7,565 bases of DNA from Deltaproteobacteria bacterium (lineage in GTDB: Bacteria; Myxococcota_A; Polyangia; Haliangiales; Haliangiaceae), in the NCBI GenBank assembly GCA_013696695.1, contig JACCYD010000788.1, forward strand, positions 1 to 7,565, read 5' to 3'. Below, piece after piece: positions 1 through 6,891 of the stretch. The notes beneath the pieces are model-generated. The model was not told where the DNA came from. It saw only the letters and a program-made list of their open reading frames with translations, and made no database searches. How positions within the stretch are numbered: the stretch's first letter is position 1; the number at the start of each line of letters is the position of its first letter. The translations under genes and the position numbers were made by a program.

Positions 1-158
1 GTATTGGGCTCCGCGAAGCCGGTGACGGTGAGCATCCCGTCTGGTTGCTCGAGGATCGAGCTGCGCTGCGGCGAGGTCACTCGCAGCAGAGGTGGATCCG
101 GCTGCGTGAACAAACAGCCGGCGACGAGTGGGATGACTGAGATCATTGCGTGGCGCAT
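1..158 (-). CDS. Putative lipoprotein with Ig-like repeat, N-terminal part only
   Basis: This gene starts at ATG 158 on the minus strand and runs off the left edge, so only about 52 residues are visible. The N-terminus is a short lipoprotein signal peptide: MRHA, a hydrophobic stretch, then the lipobox LVAGC with the lipidated cysteine at residue 15. The mature part begins FTQPDPPLLRVTSPQRSS and continues into ..GMLTVTGFAEPN. This resembles the opening strands of the bacterial Ig-like repeats found in large myxobacterial surface lipoproteins, a family impression rather than a search result. The start is supported by an SD-like CGAGG six nt upstream. The gene is divergent from the kinase at 421, so the two may share control through the inverted repeats between them. 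Export and lipidation are inferred from the signal. The function of the full protein cannot be read from this fragment. Confidence 0.75.
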   Translation of the reverse strand, partial: MRHAMISVIPLVAGCLFTQPDPPLLRVTSPQRSSILEQPDGMLTVTGFAEPN

Positions 159-164
159 GAAGAA

Positions 165-168
165 CCTC
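165..168 (-). promoter_or_regulatory. Shine-Dalgarno of the lipoprotein gene
   Basis: On the minus strand the sequence CGAGG-TTCTTC-ATG places GAGG six nt before the ATG at 158. It supports this start for the lipoprotein gene. Confidence 0.55.
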
Positions 169-221
169 GATGGCTAGTTGCTGAGGGCTCATCGCAACGT
201 CTGTGCCGCCACTGCCGCGTC

Positions 222-259
222 CCCAACCACTCGACTGCAAACACGCCAACGTGGTTGGG
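222..259. repeat. Perfect 9-bp inverted repeat with 20-nt centre
   Basis: CCCAACCAC at 222-230 is the exact reverse complement of GTGGTTGGG at 251-259, with 20 nt between. Its place between divergent promoters makes a regulator-binding site more likely than a terminator. No T-tract follows on either strand. Confidence 0.6.
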
Positions 260-300
260 CTGTTGCAACGTCGTGCACACGCGGGGGGGCACACGTCACC

Positions 301-320
301 AGATCACAACCTCGTGATCT
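301..320. repeat. Perfect 7-bp inverted repeat, operator-like
   Basis: AGATCAC at 301-307 and GTGATCT at 314-320 are exact reverse complements around a 6-nt centre (AACCTC). The size and spacing are typical of a dimeric helix-turn-helix operator. It lies about 100 bp upstream of the kinase start. No T-run follows, so a terminator is unlikely. The cognate regulator is unknown. Confidence 0.55.
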
Positions 321-405
321 TGCGGCGATTGTCGGGTGGCATCTTCACCGGAGCCGACCAGTGTTGCAGCCCGCGCTACACCGCAGCTGCGGGCCGGTTC
401 CGGCC

Positions 406-411
406 TATCCT
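406..411 (+). promoter_or_regulatory. Possible -10 element of the kinase gene
   Basis: TATCCT (4 of 6 matches to TATAAT) ends nine nt before the GTG at 421. A transcript from it would start at or just before the start codon. No good -35 hexamer is seen, and there is no SD before GTG 421. This is one of four similar cases in the window. Confidence 0.35.
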
Positions 412-420
412 GTCGCCATC

Positions 421-2028
421 GTGGACGACAACAGCGACACCGAGTCGATCGCTTCGAGGACGACCCCGCAGGGCCCCGGTGAGGCACCCACCATGCTGAG
501 CCAGCGGTTCATCGCGGCCACCGAGATCGGGCGCGGCGGCATGGGTGTTGTGTTCCGCTGCCGCGATGTCGAGCTCGGACGCGACGTCGCCATCAAGGTC
601 TTGAAGGGAGTCGGAACGGAGCTGCGGTCTCAGCTGACCCGCGAGGCCCGCCTTCAGAGTCGCCTCCAGCATCCGTCGATCATCCCGGTCTATGACATCG
701 AGCGCTCCGCCAACGGCAACGAGCTGATCGTGATGCGGGAGATCGCAGGGCAGACACTGCGCGCGATCCTGCGCAAGCGAGCGATGGCTCGTCGCGGCCT
801 GCTGTCCGCGTTGTCTCGCGTCTGTATGGCGATCGACTATGCCCATACGCGGAAGGTGGTGCATCGCGATCTCAAGCCCGAGAACGTCATGATGGGTGAG
901 TTCGGCGAGGTCTACGTCGTCGACTGGGGGCTCGCGATCGAGCTCGACGCCGAAGTCCAGTCGATCGGTGGAACGCCGGGCTACACGGCGCCGGAGCAGC
1001 TCGAGGGCCGTGCGACCGAGCTAAGTGATGTCTTCTCGCTCGGCAAGATTCTGTTCGAGATCCTCGACCCCGGAGACCTGCAGGATGCCCCACCCGAGCT
1101 CCTCGCGATCGCGACGCGGGCCTGCAGCGACGACGCTGCCGCTCGTCCGACGGCGCGCGAGCTTGCCGATGTGATCGATCGCTTCCTCGACGGCGAACGA
1201 GATCTCGCGTTGCGCAAGCAGCTCGCCGCCGATGCCGCCGATGCGGCTCGAGCTGCGCTGGCGACAGCCGACCGCCGGGTGGCAATGCGCGAGGTTGGAC
1301 GCGCACTCGCTCTCGATCCCGATCACGGCGACGCCCGCTCGGTGCTACGCGACCTGTTGACGGCACCGCCCGCACAGCTCCCGCCGGAAGTCGACGAGTG
1401 GACCTCGCGCGAGCGTGGCCGCGCGATCCGCGGGGCGGTGAGTGCCGCGTCGCTCGGCTTCATCCTCACCGTCGCGCTCCTGCCGCTCGAGGCCATGATG
1501 GGCGTGCGGTCGCCGGGATGGTTCGTCACGCGCGCCGCGCTTGCTGTCTCGGCCATCGTGGCGTGCCGGTTGCTCGCGCGACAGGCACGACCGACACGCG
1601 CGGGGCTCGCCGTCACATTCACACTCAGCATCGCCACGATCTCGTGTACCTCACTCGTCGCAGGACCCTTCATCCTCATCCCGAGCCTCGCCGTGCTGGT
1701 CGCCGCGAGCCTCGCCTCGCTCGGCGGGCGCCGCTGGATCGTGATGACCACGCTCATCGGCCTCGTCATGATCGGGGTGCCGTTCATGTTCGAGTATCTC
1801 GGCGTCGTCGCGCCCTCGTACACGCTCGGCGACGACATGGTGATCCATCCGCGCCTCATCGACCTTCCTCCGACGCTCGCGCCGATCTACTTCGTCATCA
1901 AGGAAGCGATCATCATCGCGGTGGTCGGCATGATGCTCGCGCGCTTCCGCGACACCTTGGCGGCCGCCGAGCGGGCGCTTGCCGTCCACGCCTGGCAGCT
2001 CTCTCAGCTGCTGCCGAGCAAGACCTGA
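421..2028 (+). CDS. Membrane-anchored Hanks-type Ser/Thr protein kinase
   Basis: A 535-aa PknB-like kinase expected to phosphorylate proteins on Ser/Thr using ATP at the cytoplasmic membrane. The kinase domain spans about residues 29-258 and shows the glycine loop GRGGMGVV (37-44), Lys59 in VAIK, Glu75, HRDLKPEN (148-155), DWG in place of DFG (168-170; common in bacterial kinases) and GTPGYTAPE (184-192). All catalytic residues are present, so it should be active. The segment after SDVFSLGKILFEIL is short: the usual TG.PPF and helix-G stretch is essentially absent before the C-terminal helices. A charged Ala-rich linker with one TPR-like helix pair (about 284-312) follows, then about six hydrophobic segments (about 339-360, 367-385, 394-412, 413-433, 438-460, 486-507) and a short tail. 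GTG 421 is chosen because codons 421-492 have coding-like third positions. ATG 493, with GAGG eight nt upstream, is the alternative (511 aa). The FHA-sigma-54 activator 19 nt downstream is the likely partner. Confidence 0.9.
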   Translation: MDDNSDTESIASRTTPQGPGEAPTMLSQRFIAATEIGRGGMGVVFRCRDVELGRDVAIKVLKGVGTELRSQLTREARLQSRLQHPSIIPVYDIERSANGNELIVMREIAGQTLRAILRKRAMARRGLLSALSRVCMAIDYAHTRKVVHRDLKPENVMMGEFGEVYVVDWGLAIELDAEVQSIGGTPGYTAPEQLEGRATELSDVFSLGKILFEILDPGDLQDAPPELLAIATRACSDDAAARPTARELADVIDRFLDGERDLALRKQLAADAADAARAALATADRRVAMREVGRALALDPDHGDARSVLRDLLTAPPAQLPPEVDEWTSRERGRAIRGAVSAASLGFILTVALLPLEAMMGVRSPGWFVTRAALAVSAIVACRLLARQARPTRAGLAVTFTLSIATISCTSLVAGPFILIPSLAVLVAASLASLGGRRWIVMTTLIGLVMIGVPFMFEYLGVVAPSYTLGDDMVIHPRLIDLPPTLAPIYFVIKEAIIIAVVGMMLARFRDTLAAAERALAVHAWQLSQLLPSKT

Positions 2029-2035
2029 TCACTGC

Positions 2036-2041
2036 TACCAT
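2036..2041 (+). promoter_or_regulatory. Possible -10 element giving a leaderless activator mRNA
   Basis: TACCAT (4 of 6 to TATAAT) lies six nt (CGCGGG) before the ATG at 2048, the distance expected between a -10 box and a transcription start. It falls just after the kinase stop codon, so the activator may have its own promoter as well as read-through from the kinase. No clear -35 and no true SD are visible. Confidence 0.4.
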
Positions 2042-2047
2042 CGCGGG

Positions 2048-3343
<1,296 letters not shown>

Positions 3344-3350
3344 ACGAGGG

Positions 3351-3638
3351 CTACGACGTCACGTGATCGGGAGTCGAGCGCGCGTGTCGGAGCTTTTCGA
3401 GCGCTCCACCCGCGAGGCCTTGCACTTGGATGATGCGGTCGGCCGCCGTCTTGTCCGCGGCGTCGAGCCGGCCGCGCAGGGTCTCGATGGTCCCTTCGAG
3501 GCGGTCGAGGCCGCGCTCGAGCAGCTGGCGCGCGTTGCCGCGGAGCGTGTGCAAGCGGTCGGCTGCCCGCGCGTGGCCGCGGTCCAGACTGTCGATGATG
3601 CGGGTGAGGGCAGTGGGCTTCGCAAGTGAGTCGTTCAT
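3351..3638 (-). CDS. Small all-helical protein of unknown function
   Basis: A 95-aa reading frame from ATG 3638 to a TAG at 3351, convergent with the activator (7-nt gap) and divergent from the CsbD gene. I do not recognise a family. The sequence is rich in Leu, Ala, Arg and Asp with Leu at helical spacing (for example LDRLEGTIETLRGRLDAAD, about 44-62), which predicts one or two long amphipathic helices or a coiled coil. It has no cysteine, no signal peptide and no membrane segment. It may be a stress-associated structural protein, judging only from the small CsbD and YqjD-like neighbours. The open frame continues upstream to 4304, but that part is antisense to the CsbD gene, so ATG 3638 is preferred. 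The SD is weak (GGAAAAG about 9 nt upstream), and a TTTAGT hexamer sits three nt before the ATG. Confidence 0.6.
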   Translation of the reverse strand: MNDSLAKPTALTRIIDSLDRGHARAADRLHTLRGNARQLLERGLDRLEGTIETLRGRLDAADKTAADRIIQVQGLAGGALEKLRHARSTPDHVTS

Positions 3639-3709
3639 ATGACTAAAGCTTTTCCACGAACGAGATCGACGCAAGCGGTCGCGAACAATGAATGCGAGAT
3701 CGCGGCGAT

Positions 3710-3738
3710 GCGCACGTGCGCGCGATTCGAACGCGCGC
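3710..3738. repeat. Palindrome overlapping a GC-rich inverted repeat
   Basis: GCGCACGTGCGC (3710-3721) is a perfect palindrome. It overlaps GCGCGCG (3718-3724), which pairs exactly with CGCGCGC (3732-3738) around a 7-nt centre ATTCGAA. Both could be operator sites or cruciform/hairpin-forming DNA in the shared promoter region. GC-rich sequence makes short palindromes easier to obtain by chance. Confidence 0.5.
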
Positions 3739-3854
3739 TCCGGCGCATCCAAAGTCGCGCTCGTCCAGCGCATCGTGTCGTCAGGTCGCTTAGTTGTGCA
3801 GCGATCGTCTTGTAGGAAAGTCTCGTGCGCGCGGCGGCCTGCGTCTTGCGTGTC

Positions 3855-3860
3855 AAAGGG
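3855..3860 (+). promoter_or_regulatory. Weak Shine-Dalgarno of the CsbD gene
   Basis: AAAGGG ends three nt before ATG 3864. The match is partial and the spacing short. The better SD, AGGA at 3814-3817, serves GTG 3825 instead, so the start is decided by the CsbD-like protein sequence rather than by the RBS. Confidence 0.35.
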
Positions 3861-3863
3861 CTC

Positions 3864-4163
3864 ATGAGCAATGCAAGCAAACGCGGCGAAGGTGCCGCAG
3901 AAGAATTGGGCGGCAAGATCAAGAAGACCATCGGCAAGGTGATCGGCAACGATCAGATGGAAGCCGAAGGCCTGGTGAAGGAGAAAAAGGGCGAGGCGAA
4001 GCAAGAGGCCGCGAAGGCCGCGGAGCGAACGAAGGGCAAAGTCGAAGAGATCGTCGGTGCCGTGAAGAATCGCGTCGGCGCGGTGATCGGCAGCGAGGAG
4101 ATGCAGGTCGAAGGCAAGGCCAAGGAGCTCGAAGGCGAAGCGCGTCAGAAGGCCAACGAGTAG
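3864..4163 (+). CDS. Tandem CsbD-like stress-response protein
   Basis: A 99-aa, very hydrophilic, Lys/Glu/Gly-rich protein made of two CsbD-like units. Unit one (about 8-50) contains GKIKKTIGKVIGNDQMEAEG and KKGEAKQEA. Unit two (about 57-98) repeats the pattern as GAVIGSEEMQVEG and LEGEARQKA. The units align at an offset of exactly 48 residues (VIG..M..EG..KE..GEA), and the DNA is also similar around 3938 and 4082. CsbD proteins are small, abundant, general-stress proteins (sigma-B dependent in Bacillus) whose biochemical role is not settled. Most have a single domain of about 60-70 residues, so the doubling is notable. ATG 3864 is chosen because the CsbD consensus begins right after it. GTG 3825 would add 13 residues that do not resemble the family. 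A hairpin sequence follows directly after the stop. Cytosolic location is inferred from the lack of a signal or membrane segment. Confidence 0.85.
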   Translation: MSNASKRGEGAAEELGGKIKKTIGKVIGNDQMEAEGLVKEKKGEAKQEAAKAAERTKGKVEEIVGAVKNRVGAVIGSEEMQVEGKAKELEGEARQKANE

Positions 4164-4200
4164 CCCGAGCGGTCTCGGGCCACGAGGCGGCGACACGCCG
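4164..4200 (+). terminator. Two tandem hairpins after the CsbD gene
   Basis: The first hairpin begins with the base after the stop codon: CCCGAG (4164-4169), loop CGGT, CTCGGG (4174-4179). A second follows: CGGCG (4188-4192), loop ACA, CGCCG (4196-4200). Neither has a T-tract, so this is either a weak or Rho-assisted terminator or an mRNA 3'-end stabiliser. The rest of the gap to 4342 holds only the promoter candidate of the next gene. Confidence 0.45.
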
Positions 4201-4305
4201 ACCTCGGGCTGCGCTACAGACGAAGTAGAGGGTTTCCTCGAGCCGGACACGACGTGGCCGCGCTCGCCGACAGCGGAACCTTCCTTCGTCGATGACGTGC
4301 CCAAA

Positions 4306-4336
4306 TTGCCGGGGCAGGGCCGGTGACGGCTAAGAT
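4306..4336 (+). promoter_or_regulatory. Likely promoter of the metallophosphoesterase gene
   Basis: TTGCCG (4306-4311, 4 of 6 to TTGACA) and TAAGAT (4331-4336, 4 of 6 to TATAAT) are separated by 19 bp, slightly longer than ideal. The -10 box ends six nt before GTG 4343 and no SD is present, so transcription would start at the start codon itself (leaderless mRNA). Confidence 0.45.
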
Positions 4337-4342
4337 ACGCGC

Positions 4343-5200
4343 GTGCCGTTGCGTGGTCGCGGAGCCCACTACTCGATCGGCCGCCGCGCTGTCGAGTGGA
4401 CGCTTCACAACGCGTATCGCGGTCACTGGCCCGCGCGGCTCGTGCGCGCGCTCGGCATGCAGCGCCGCGTTCAGGTCCGTCACCATCGCGTGGCTGTTGC
4501 CGGCTGGCCGAGCACCGTGCGTCCGCTTCGCATCGCCTTCATCTCCGATCTGCACGCCGGTCCGACGACGCATTCCTCGTTGCTCGACGAGGCATTCGCG
4601 CAGCTCGCTGCGGCCGACGCCGATCTCGTGTTGCTCGGCGGCGACTACGTGTTCTTGTTCGCCGAGTACATCGATGCGATCGCGGATCGGCTGCGCCGGA
4701 TCCGCGCGCCCAGCGGGATCTACGCCGTCATGGGCAATCACGATCTGTGGGCCGACGACGCGGCGATCGCGGGGGCGCTCGAAGCCGCCGGTGCACGCGT
4801 GCTGGTCAACCAGCCGGTGAGCCTGGCGGCGCCGTTCGCGCACGTCGCGCTCGTCGGCCTCGACGATCCGTGGACGGGCTCGGTGCCCCGCTTGCCGCTG
4901 CTGCCGCGCGGCGACGACCGCATCCGAGTCGTGCTCGCGCACGCACCCGAGGTGATGCTGCACCTCGGCGACGAACCATTCGATCTCGCGCTGTGCGGTC
5001 ACACGCATGGTGGTCACGTCGCGTTGCCCGGTGGGGTGCCGATCCTGGTGCCGGGTCCGCTATCACGCCGCTACGCGCATGGACGCCATGACGTCGGCGG
5101 CGGCCGCACGCTGATCGTCAGCCGTGGCATCGGCGGCACCGAGGTGGCGCTGCGCACGTTCGCCGATCCAGACATCCTGATCGTCGAGCTCGGTTGCTAG
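4343..5200 (+). CDS. Calcineurin-like metallophosphoesterase, YkuE/YaeI type
   Basis: A 285-aa dinuclear-metal phosphoesterase with all family motifs in order: SDLH (68-71), LGGDYV (98-103), GNHD (131-134), LAHAPE (198-203) and GHTHGG (219-224). The Asp, Asn and His residues bind the two metal ions that activate water for phosphoester hydrolysis. The arrangement and length match the YkuE/YaeI subgroup, whose members hydrolyse phosphodiesters. LpxG, a UDP-diacylglucosamine pyrophosphohydrolase of lipid A synthesis, has the same fold and is one possible role, but the substrate cannot be read from sequence. Unlike many YkuE proteins it has no N-terminal membrane helix or Tat signal. The first 60 residues are basic and may sit on the membrane surface. 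GTG 4343 is preferred because a -10 box lies six nt upstream. An internal start near residue 40 would also retain the domain. It converges with the DACNV-like gene at 5296. Confidence 0.88.
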   Translation: MPLRGRGAHYSIGRRAVEWTLHNAYRGHWPARLVRALGMQRRVQVRHHRVAVAGWPSTVRPLRIAFISDLHAGPTTHSSLLDEAFAQLAAADADLVLLGGDYVFLFAEYIDAIADRLRRIRAPSGIYAVMGNHDLWADDAAIAGALEAAGARVLVNQPVSLAAPFAHVALVGLDDPWTGSVPRLPLLPRGDDRIRVVLAHAPEVMLHLGDEPFDLALCGHTHGGHVALPGGVPILVPGPLSRRYAHGRHDVGGGRTLIVSRGIGGTEVALRTFADPDILIVELGC

Positions 5201-5295
5201 TACGTGATCATGGCCGCGTCAGGACGTTTGTAAGTCCGACCGATCCCGGTCCGGCGAAGTCGCCCTCGTGTGGGCCGGTTCGCCCATCTCGCGAC
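5201..5295. terminator. Convergent gap with two short hairpins
   Basis: This 95-bp gap separates converging stops. It contains GACCG-ATCC-CGGTC (5238-5251) and, directly after, GGCGA-AG-TCGCC (5253-5264). They could act as a bidirectional terminator, but neither strand has a T-tract, so support is modest. No gene is seen here. Confidence 0.3.
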
Positions 5296-6525
5296 TCAGG
5301 TCTCGAGCACGGCAACCGACCAAACCAACACGTGGTCGCCGATGCGGAGCGCGCAACTCACGGGGCCGTCTTCCGACACGATGAAGCCGACTGCCCCCGG
5401 GTTCTCGTACGCAAACGAGATCGCAGCGCCGTGCCGCGCGCCGTGGCGCGCCGGGTATGCCTCCCAGGTTTCACCCTCGGCATCCAACGCCTGACGGACC
5501 GTACCGGCAGGAAGCTGCACCGCAGGGATGAGATACCCCGCACCGTAGATCGCGAGATCTGGCCCGCCTAACACCGCACCGTCGATGGCGGACAGCTGCG
5601 CGACATCTTCGATCGCATCTTCCAGCTCTTCGGCCGCGACATCGGCCGCGTTTTGGGCGGCATCGCGAGCTCGTGCTTCGTCGTGGTCGAGGCTCTCGTC
5701 GCGCTTGGCAATTCGCTTGGACAGCGAGCCCCGAATCAGCTCCTTGTCTGCTTGGATTCGAGTCGACAGCAGCATCGGATCGACACGCCCGTAGGCCACG
5801 CCACGCAACGTGGCTTCGTCGGGCTGCTGCGGCAGCAAGGCCAACAGTGCCCCGTAGCCGGTCGCGCGCATCTTCTGAATCAGCCGTCGCAAGGCGGATT
5901 CGGGATACGTGCTGATCGTGGGGCCAGTCGCTCGCGTGGCCTCCGACTCGATGTCGCCGGATTCGCGCGTGATCGCGCAGATCGCGCGCCGCACCGCACC
6001 GTCGGTGCCAATCACGTCGATCGGCCGCGGAACTTGCTTGCCCGCTTCGAACCGCAAGATCTGATCGATATGACGTTCGAGCACGATCACGCCTGCGCGT
6101 GGCGCCGCGATCCGGATCGCCGGCCCGCCATAGGTCCGACGGCGAATTCGCGCGAGGCCGTCGATCCAGAGCTCGTTGCCGGTCCCACCCACGACGACCA
6201 GCTGCGCGCCGAACTCGATACCGCGTGACAATTTCGCGAGCGTCTCCACATCGAAGCTCTTTCGCGGGATCGCGGTGACGTCCCAGGCGAGAGACGACTC
6301 CTTGTCGCCGTCGGCGGCGTCATCGACCACCGTCGAGAGGCCGGTAGCACCGGCGACATCGTAGACGATTGCGACGCGAACGTGCTCGCCCTCTTCGATC
6401 ACCAGGCTCGCGAAGAACACCGTATCGAGCAGCAGCGACACGCAATCCAGACCGGTCGCCGAGATCGTCAGCTTCTGTTCAGCGACCAGCCGCGCCAGCA
6501 TCTCGCGTGGGTATTCGAGTGCCAT
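5296..6525 (-). CDS. DACNV-like protein with C-terminal DisA_N-type domain
   Basis: A 409-aa soluble protein from ATG 6525 to TGA 5296. The C-terminal half (about 208-405) resembles the diadenylate cyclase (DisA_N) fold: an opening helix and strand ALRRLIQKM..GYGALLALLP (211-232), a charged helical insertion (about 258-310), VAQLSAIDGAVL with the DGA motif (315-317), and ARHGARHGAAISFA (359-372) where DisA has GTRHR, then GAVGFIVSEDGPVS. The N-terminal 200 residues (..VFFASLVIEEGEHVR..; LAKLSRGIEFGAQLVVVGG) match my memory of the DACNV group, described from comparative genomics as probable nucleotide-sensing relatives of c-di-AMP synthases. DGA and the RH pair remain, but the Thr before RH and the Arg after it are replaced (GARHG), so binding is a safer guess than synthesis. 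No signal or membrane segment is seen. It lies 34 nt after the gene ending at 6560 and may be co-transcribed with it. Confidence 0.75.
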   Translation of the reverse strand: MALEYPREMLARLVAEQKLTISATGLDCVSLLLDTVFFASLVIEEGEHVRVAIVYDVAGATGLSTVVDDAADGDKESSLAWDVTAIPRKSFDVETLAKLSRGIEFGAQLVVVGGTGNELWIDGLARIRRRTYGGPAIRIAAPRAGVIVLERHIDQILRFEAGKQVPRPIDVIGTDGAVRRAICAITRESGDIESEATRATGPTISTYPESALRRLIQKMRATGYGALLALLPQQPDEATLRGVAYGRVDPMLLSTRIQADKELIRGSLSKRIAKRDESLDHDEARARDAAQNAADVAAEELEDAIEDVAQLSAIDGAVLGGPDLAIYGAGYLIPAVQLPAGTVRQALDAEGETWEAYPARHGARHGAAISFAYENPGAVGFIVSEDGPVSCALRIGDHVLVWSVAVLET

Positions 6526-6534
6526 TACCCGCCA

Positions 6535-6540
6535 AGTATG
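6535..6540 (-). promoter_or_regulatory. Possible -10 element of the DACNV-like gene
   Basis: On the minus strand CATACT ends nine nt before ATG 6525, inside the 34-bp gap after the upstream gene. It resembles TATACT. No clear -35 was found, and the GGCGGG just before the ATG is only a poor SD. It could give the gene its own short-leader transcript. Confidence 0.3.
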
Positions 6541-6559
6541 AGCACGGACCGGACCGCGC

Positions 6560-6889
6560 TCACCGGGAATTCAGAGTCCGAGGCCGGGCCACGTGTGCCC
6601 GATCGATCGGGCGATTCACGACAGCGGTCTTGGGACCGATCGCGTCACGCATCGTCGAGATGGCAACGTTCACCAGCACGGTGCGAACGAGGGCGCCGAG
6701 GACGGTCTCCGCGCTGGCTCGCCCTCGTTTCGTGGGGGCAGGACGGCCGAGTTGATACCCGATGACGGTGGCTACACCGAGGCGGAGCCAGGGATTTTCG
6801 AGATACGTCCGCGGCGACATCATCGCGCGCACGTGCAGCAGCTTCGCGCCGAGCCGCTGCCGCATGCCGGGTCTGATTGCGTCCTGCAT
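6560..6889 (-). CDS. Small two-helix membrane protein, unknown function
   Basis: A 109-aa protein from ATG 6889 to TGA 6560. Two helical segments are visible: YLENPWLRLGVATVIGYQLGR (about 29-49), which has the E/K-N/H-P-W then Gly-spaced hydrophobic pattern of DUF883/YqjD C-termini, and ETVLGALVRTVLVNVAIST (about 61-79). The ends are basic (PTKRGR at 52-57 and an Arg-rich tail), suggesting cytoplasmic termini. I cannot name a family with confidence. Its ATG follows the TGA of the YqjD-like gene by two nt, and a TTG at 6895 would overlap that stop (TTGA), so translational coupling is likely. There is no separate SD. The two proteins probably act together at the inner membrane, an inference from this arrangement and the shared NPW/HPL-type helix. 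The DACNV-like gene follows 34 nt downstream. Confidence 0.65.
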   Translation of the reverse strand: MQDAIRPGMRQRLGAKLLHVRAMMSPRTYLENPWLRLGVATVIGYQLGRPAPTKRGRASAETVLGALVRTVLVNVAISTMRDAIGPKTAVVNRPIDRAHVARPRTLNSR

Positions 6890-6891
6890 GT

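Larger units (their letters stand above)
159..420. other. Divergent intergenic region, lipoprotein / kinase
   Basis: This 262-bp stretch lies between the divergent starts at 158 (minus) and 421 (plus). An open frame reaches back through it to a TTG at 178, but the sequence looks non-coding: it has a run of seven G, two perfect inverted repeats (222-259 and 301-320) and an 8-bp palindrome GTTGCAAC at 262-269. GCAACGT also occurs twice, near 194-200 and 265-271. No convincing -35/-10 pair was found for the minus-strand gene. Confidence 0.6.
3639..3863. other. Divergent intergenic region, helical protein / CsbD
   Basis: This 225-bp stretch separates the divergent starts at 3638 and 3864. It holds a perfect 12-bp palindrome (3710-3721) that runs into a perfect 7-bp inverted repeat (3718-3738). 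No promoter with good -35 and -10 boxes was recognised. AGGA at 3814-3817 stands seven nt before a GTG at 3825, an alternative upstream start of the CsbD gene. Confidence 0.55.

Noticed and set aside
274..296. Direct GCACACG copies flanking a G-run
   Set aside because: Only two short copies in GC-rich sequence; not enough to call a repeat element or binding-site array.
178..420. N-terminal extension of the kinase to TTG 178
   Set aside because: The region holds two perfect inverted repeats and a G-run, the translation is low-complexity Arg/Thr/His without family resemblance, and a -10-like box precedes GTG 421.
1103..1114. 12-bp palindrome TCGCGATCGCGA
   Set aside because: It lies inside kinase codons (LAIAT). 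CGATCG-type strings recur throughout the window from common GAT/ATC/CGC codons, so no special role is supported.
3639..4304. Upstream extension of the 95-aa minus-strand gene to 4304
   Set aside because: It would run antisense through the tandem-CsbD gene, whose protein sequence is clearly real. The internal ATG 3638 is the natural start.
5653..6228. Plus-strand frame inside the DACNV-like gene
   Set aside because: It is antisense to a gene with DGA and RH motifs, and has no start signal or family resemblance.
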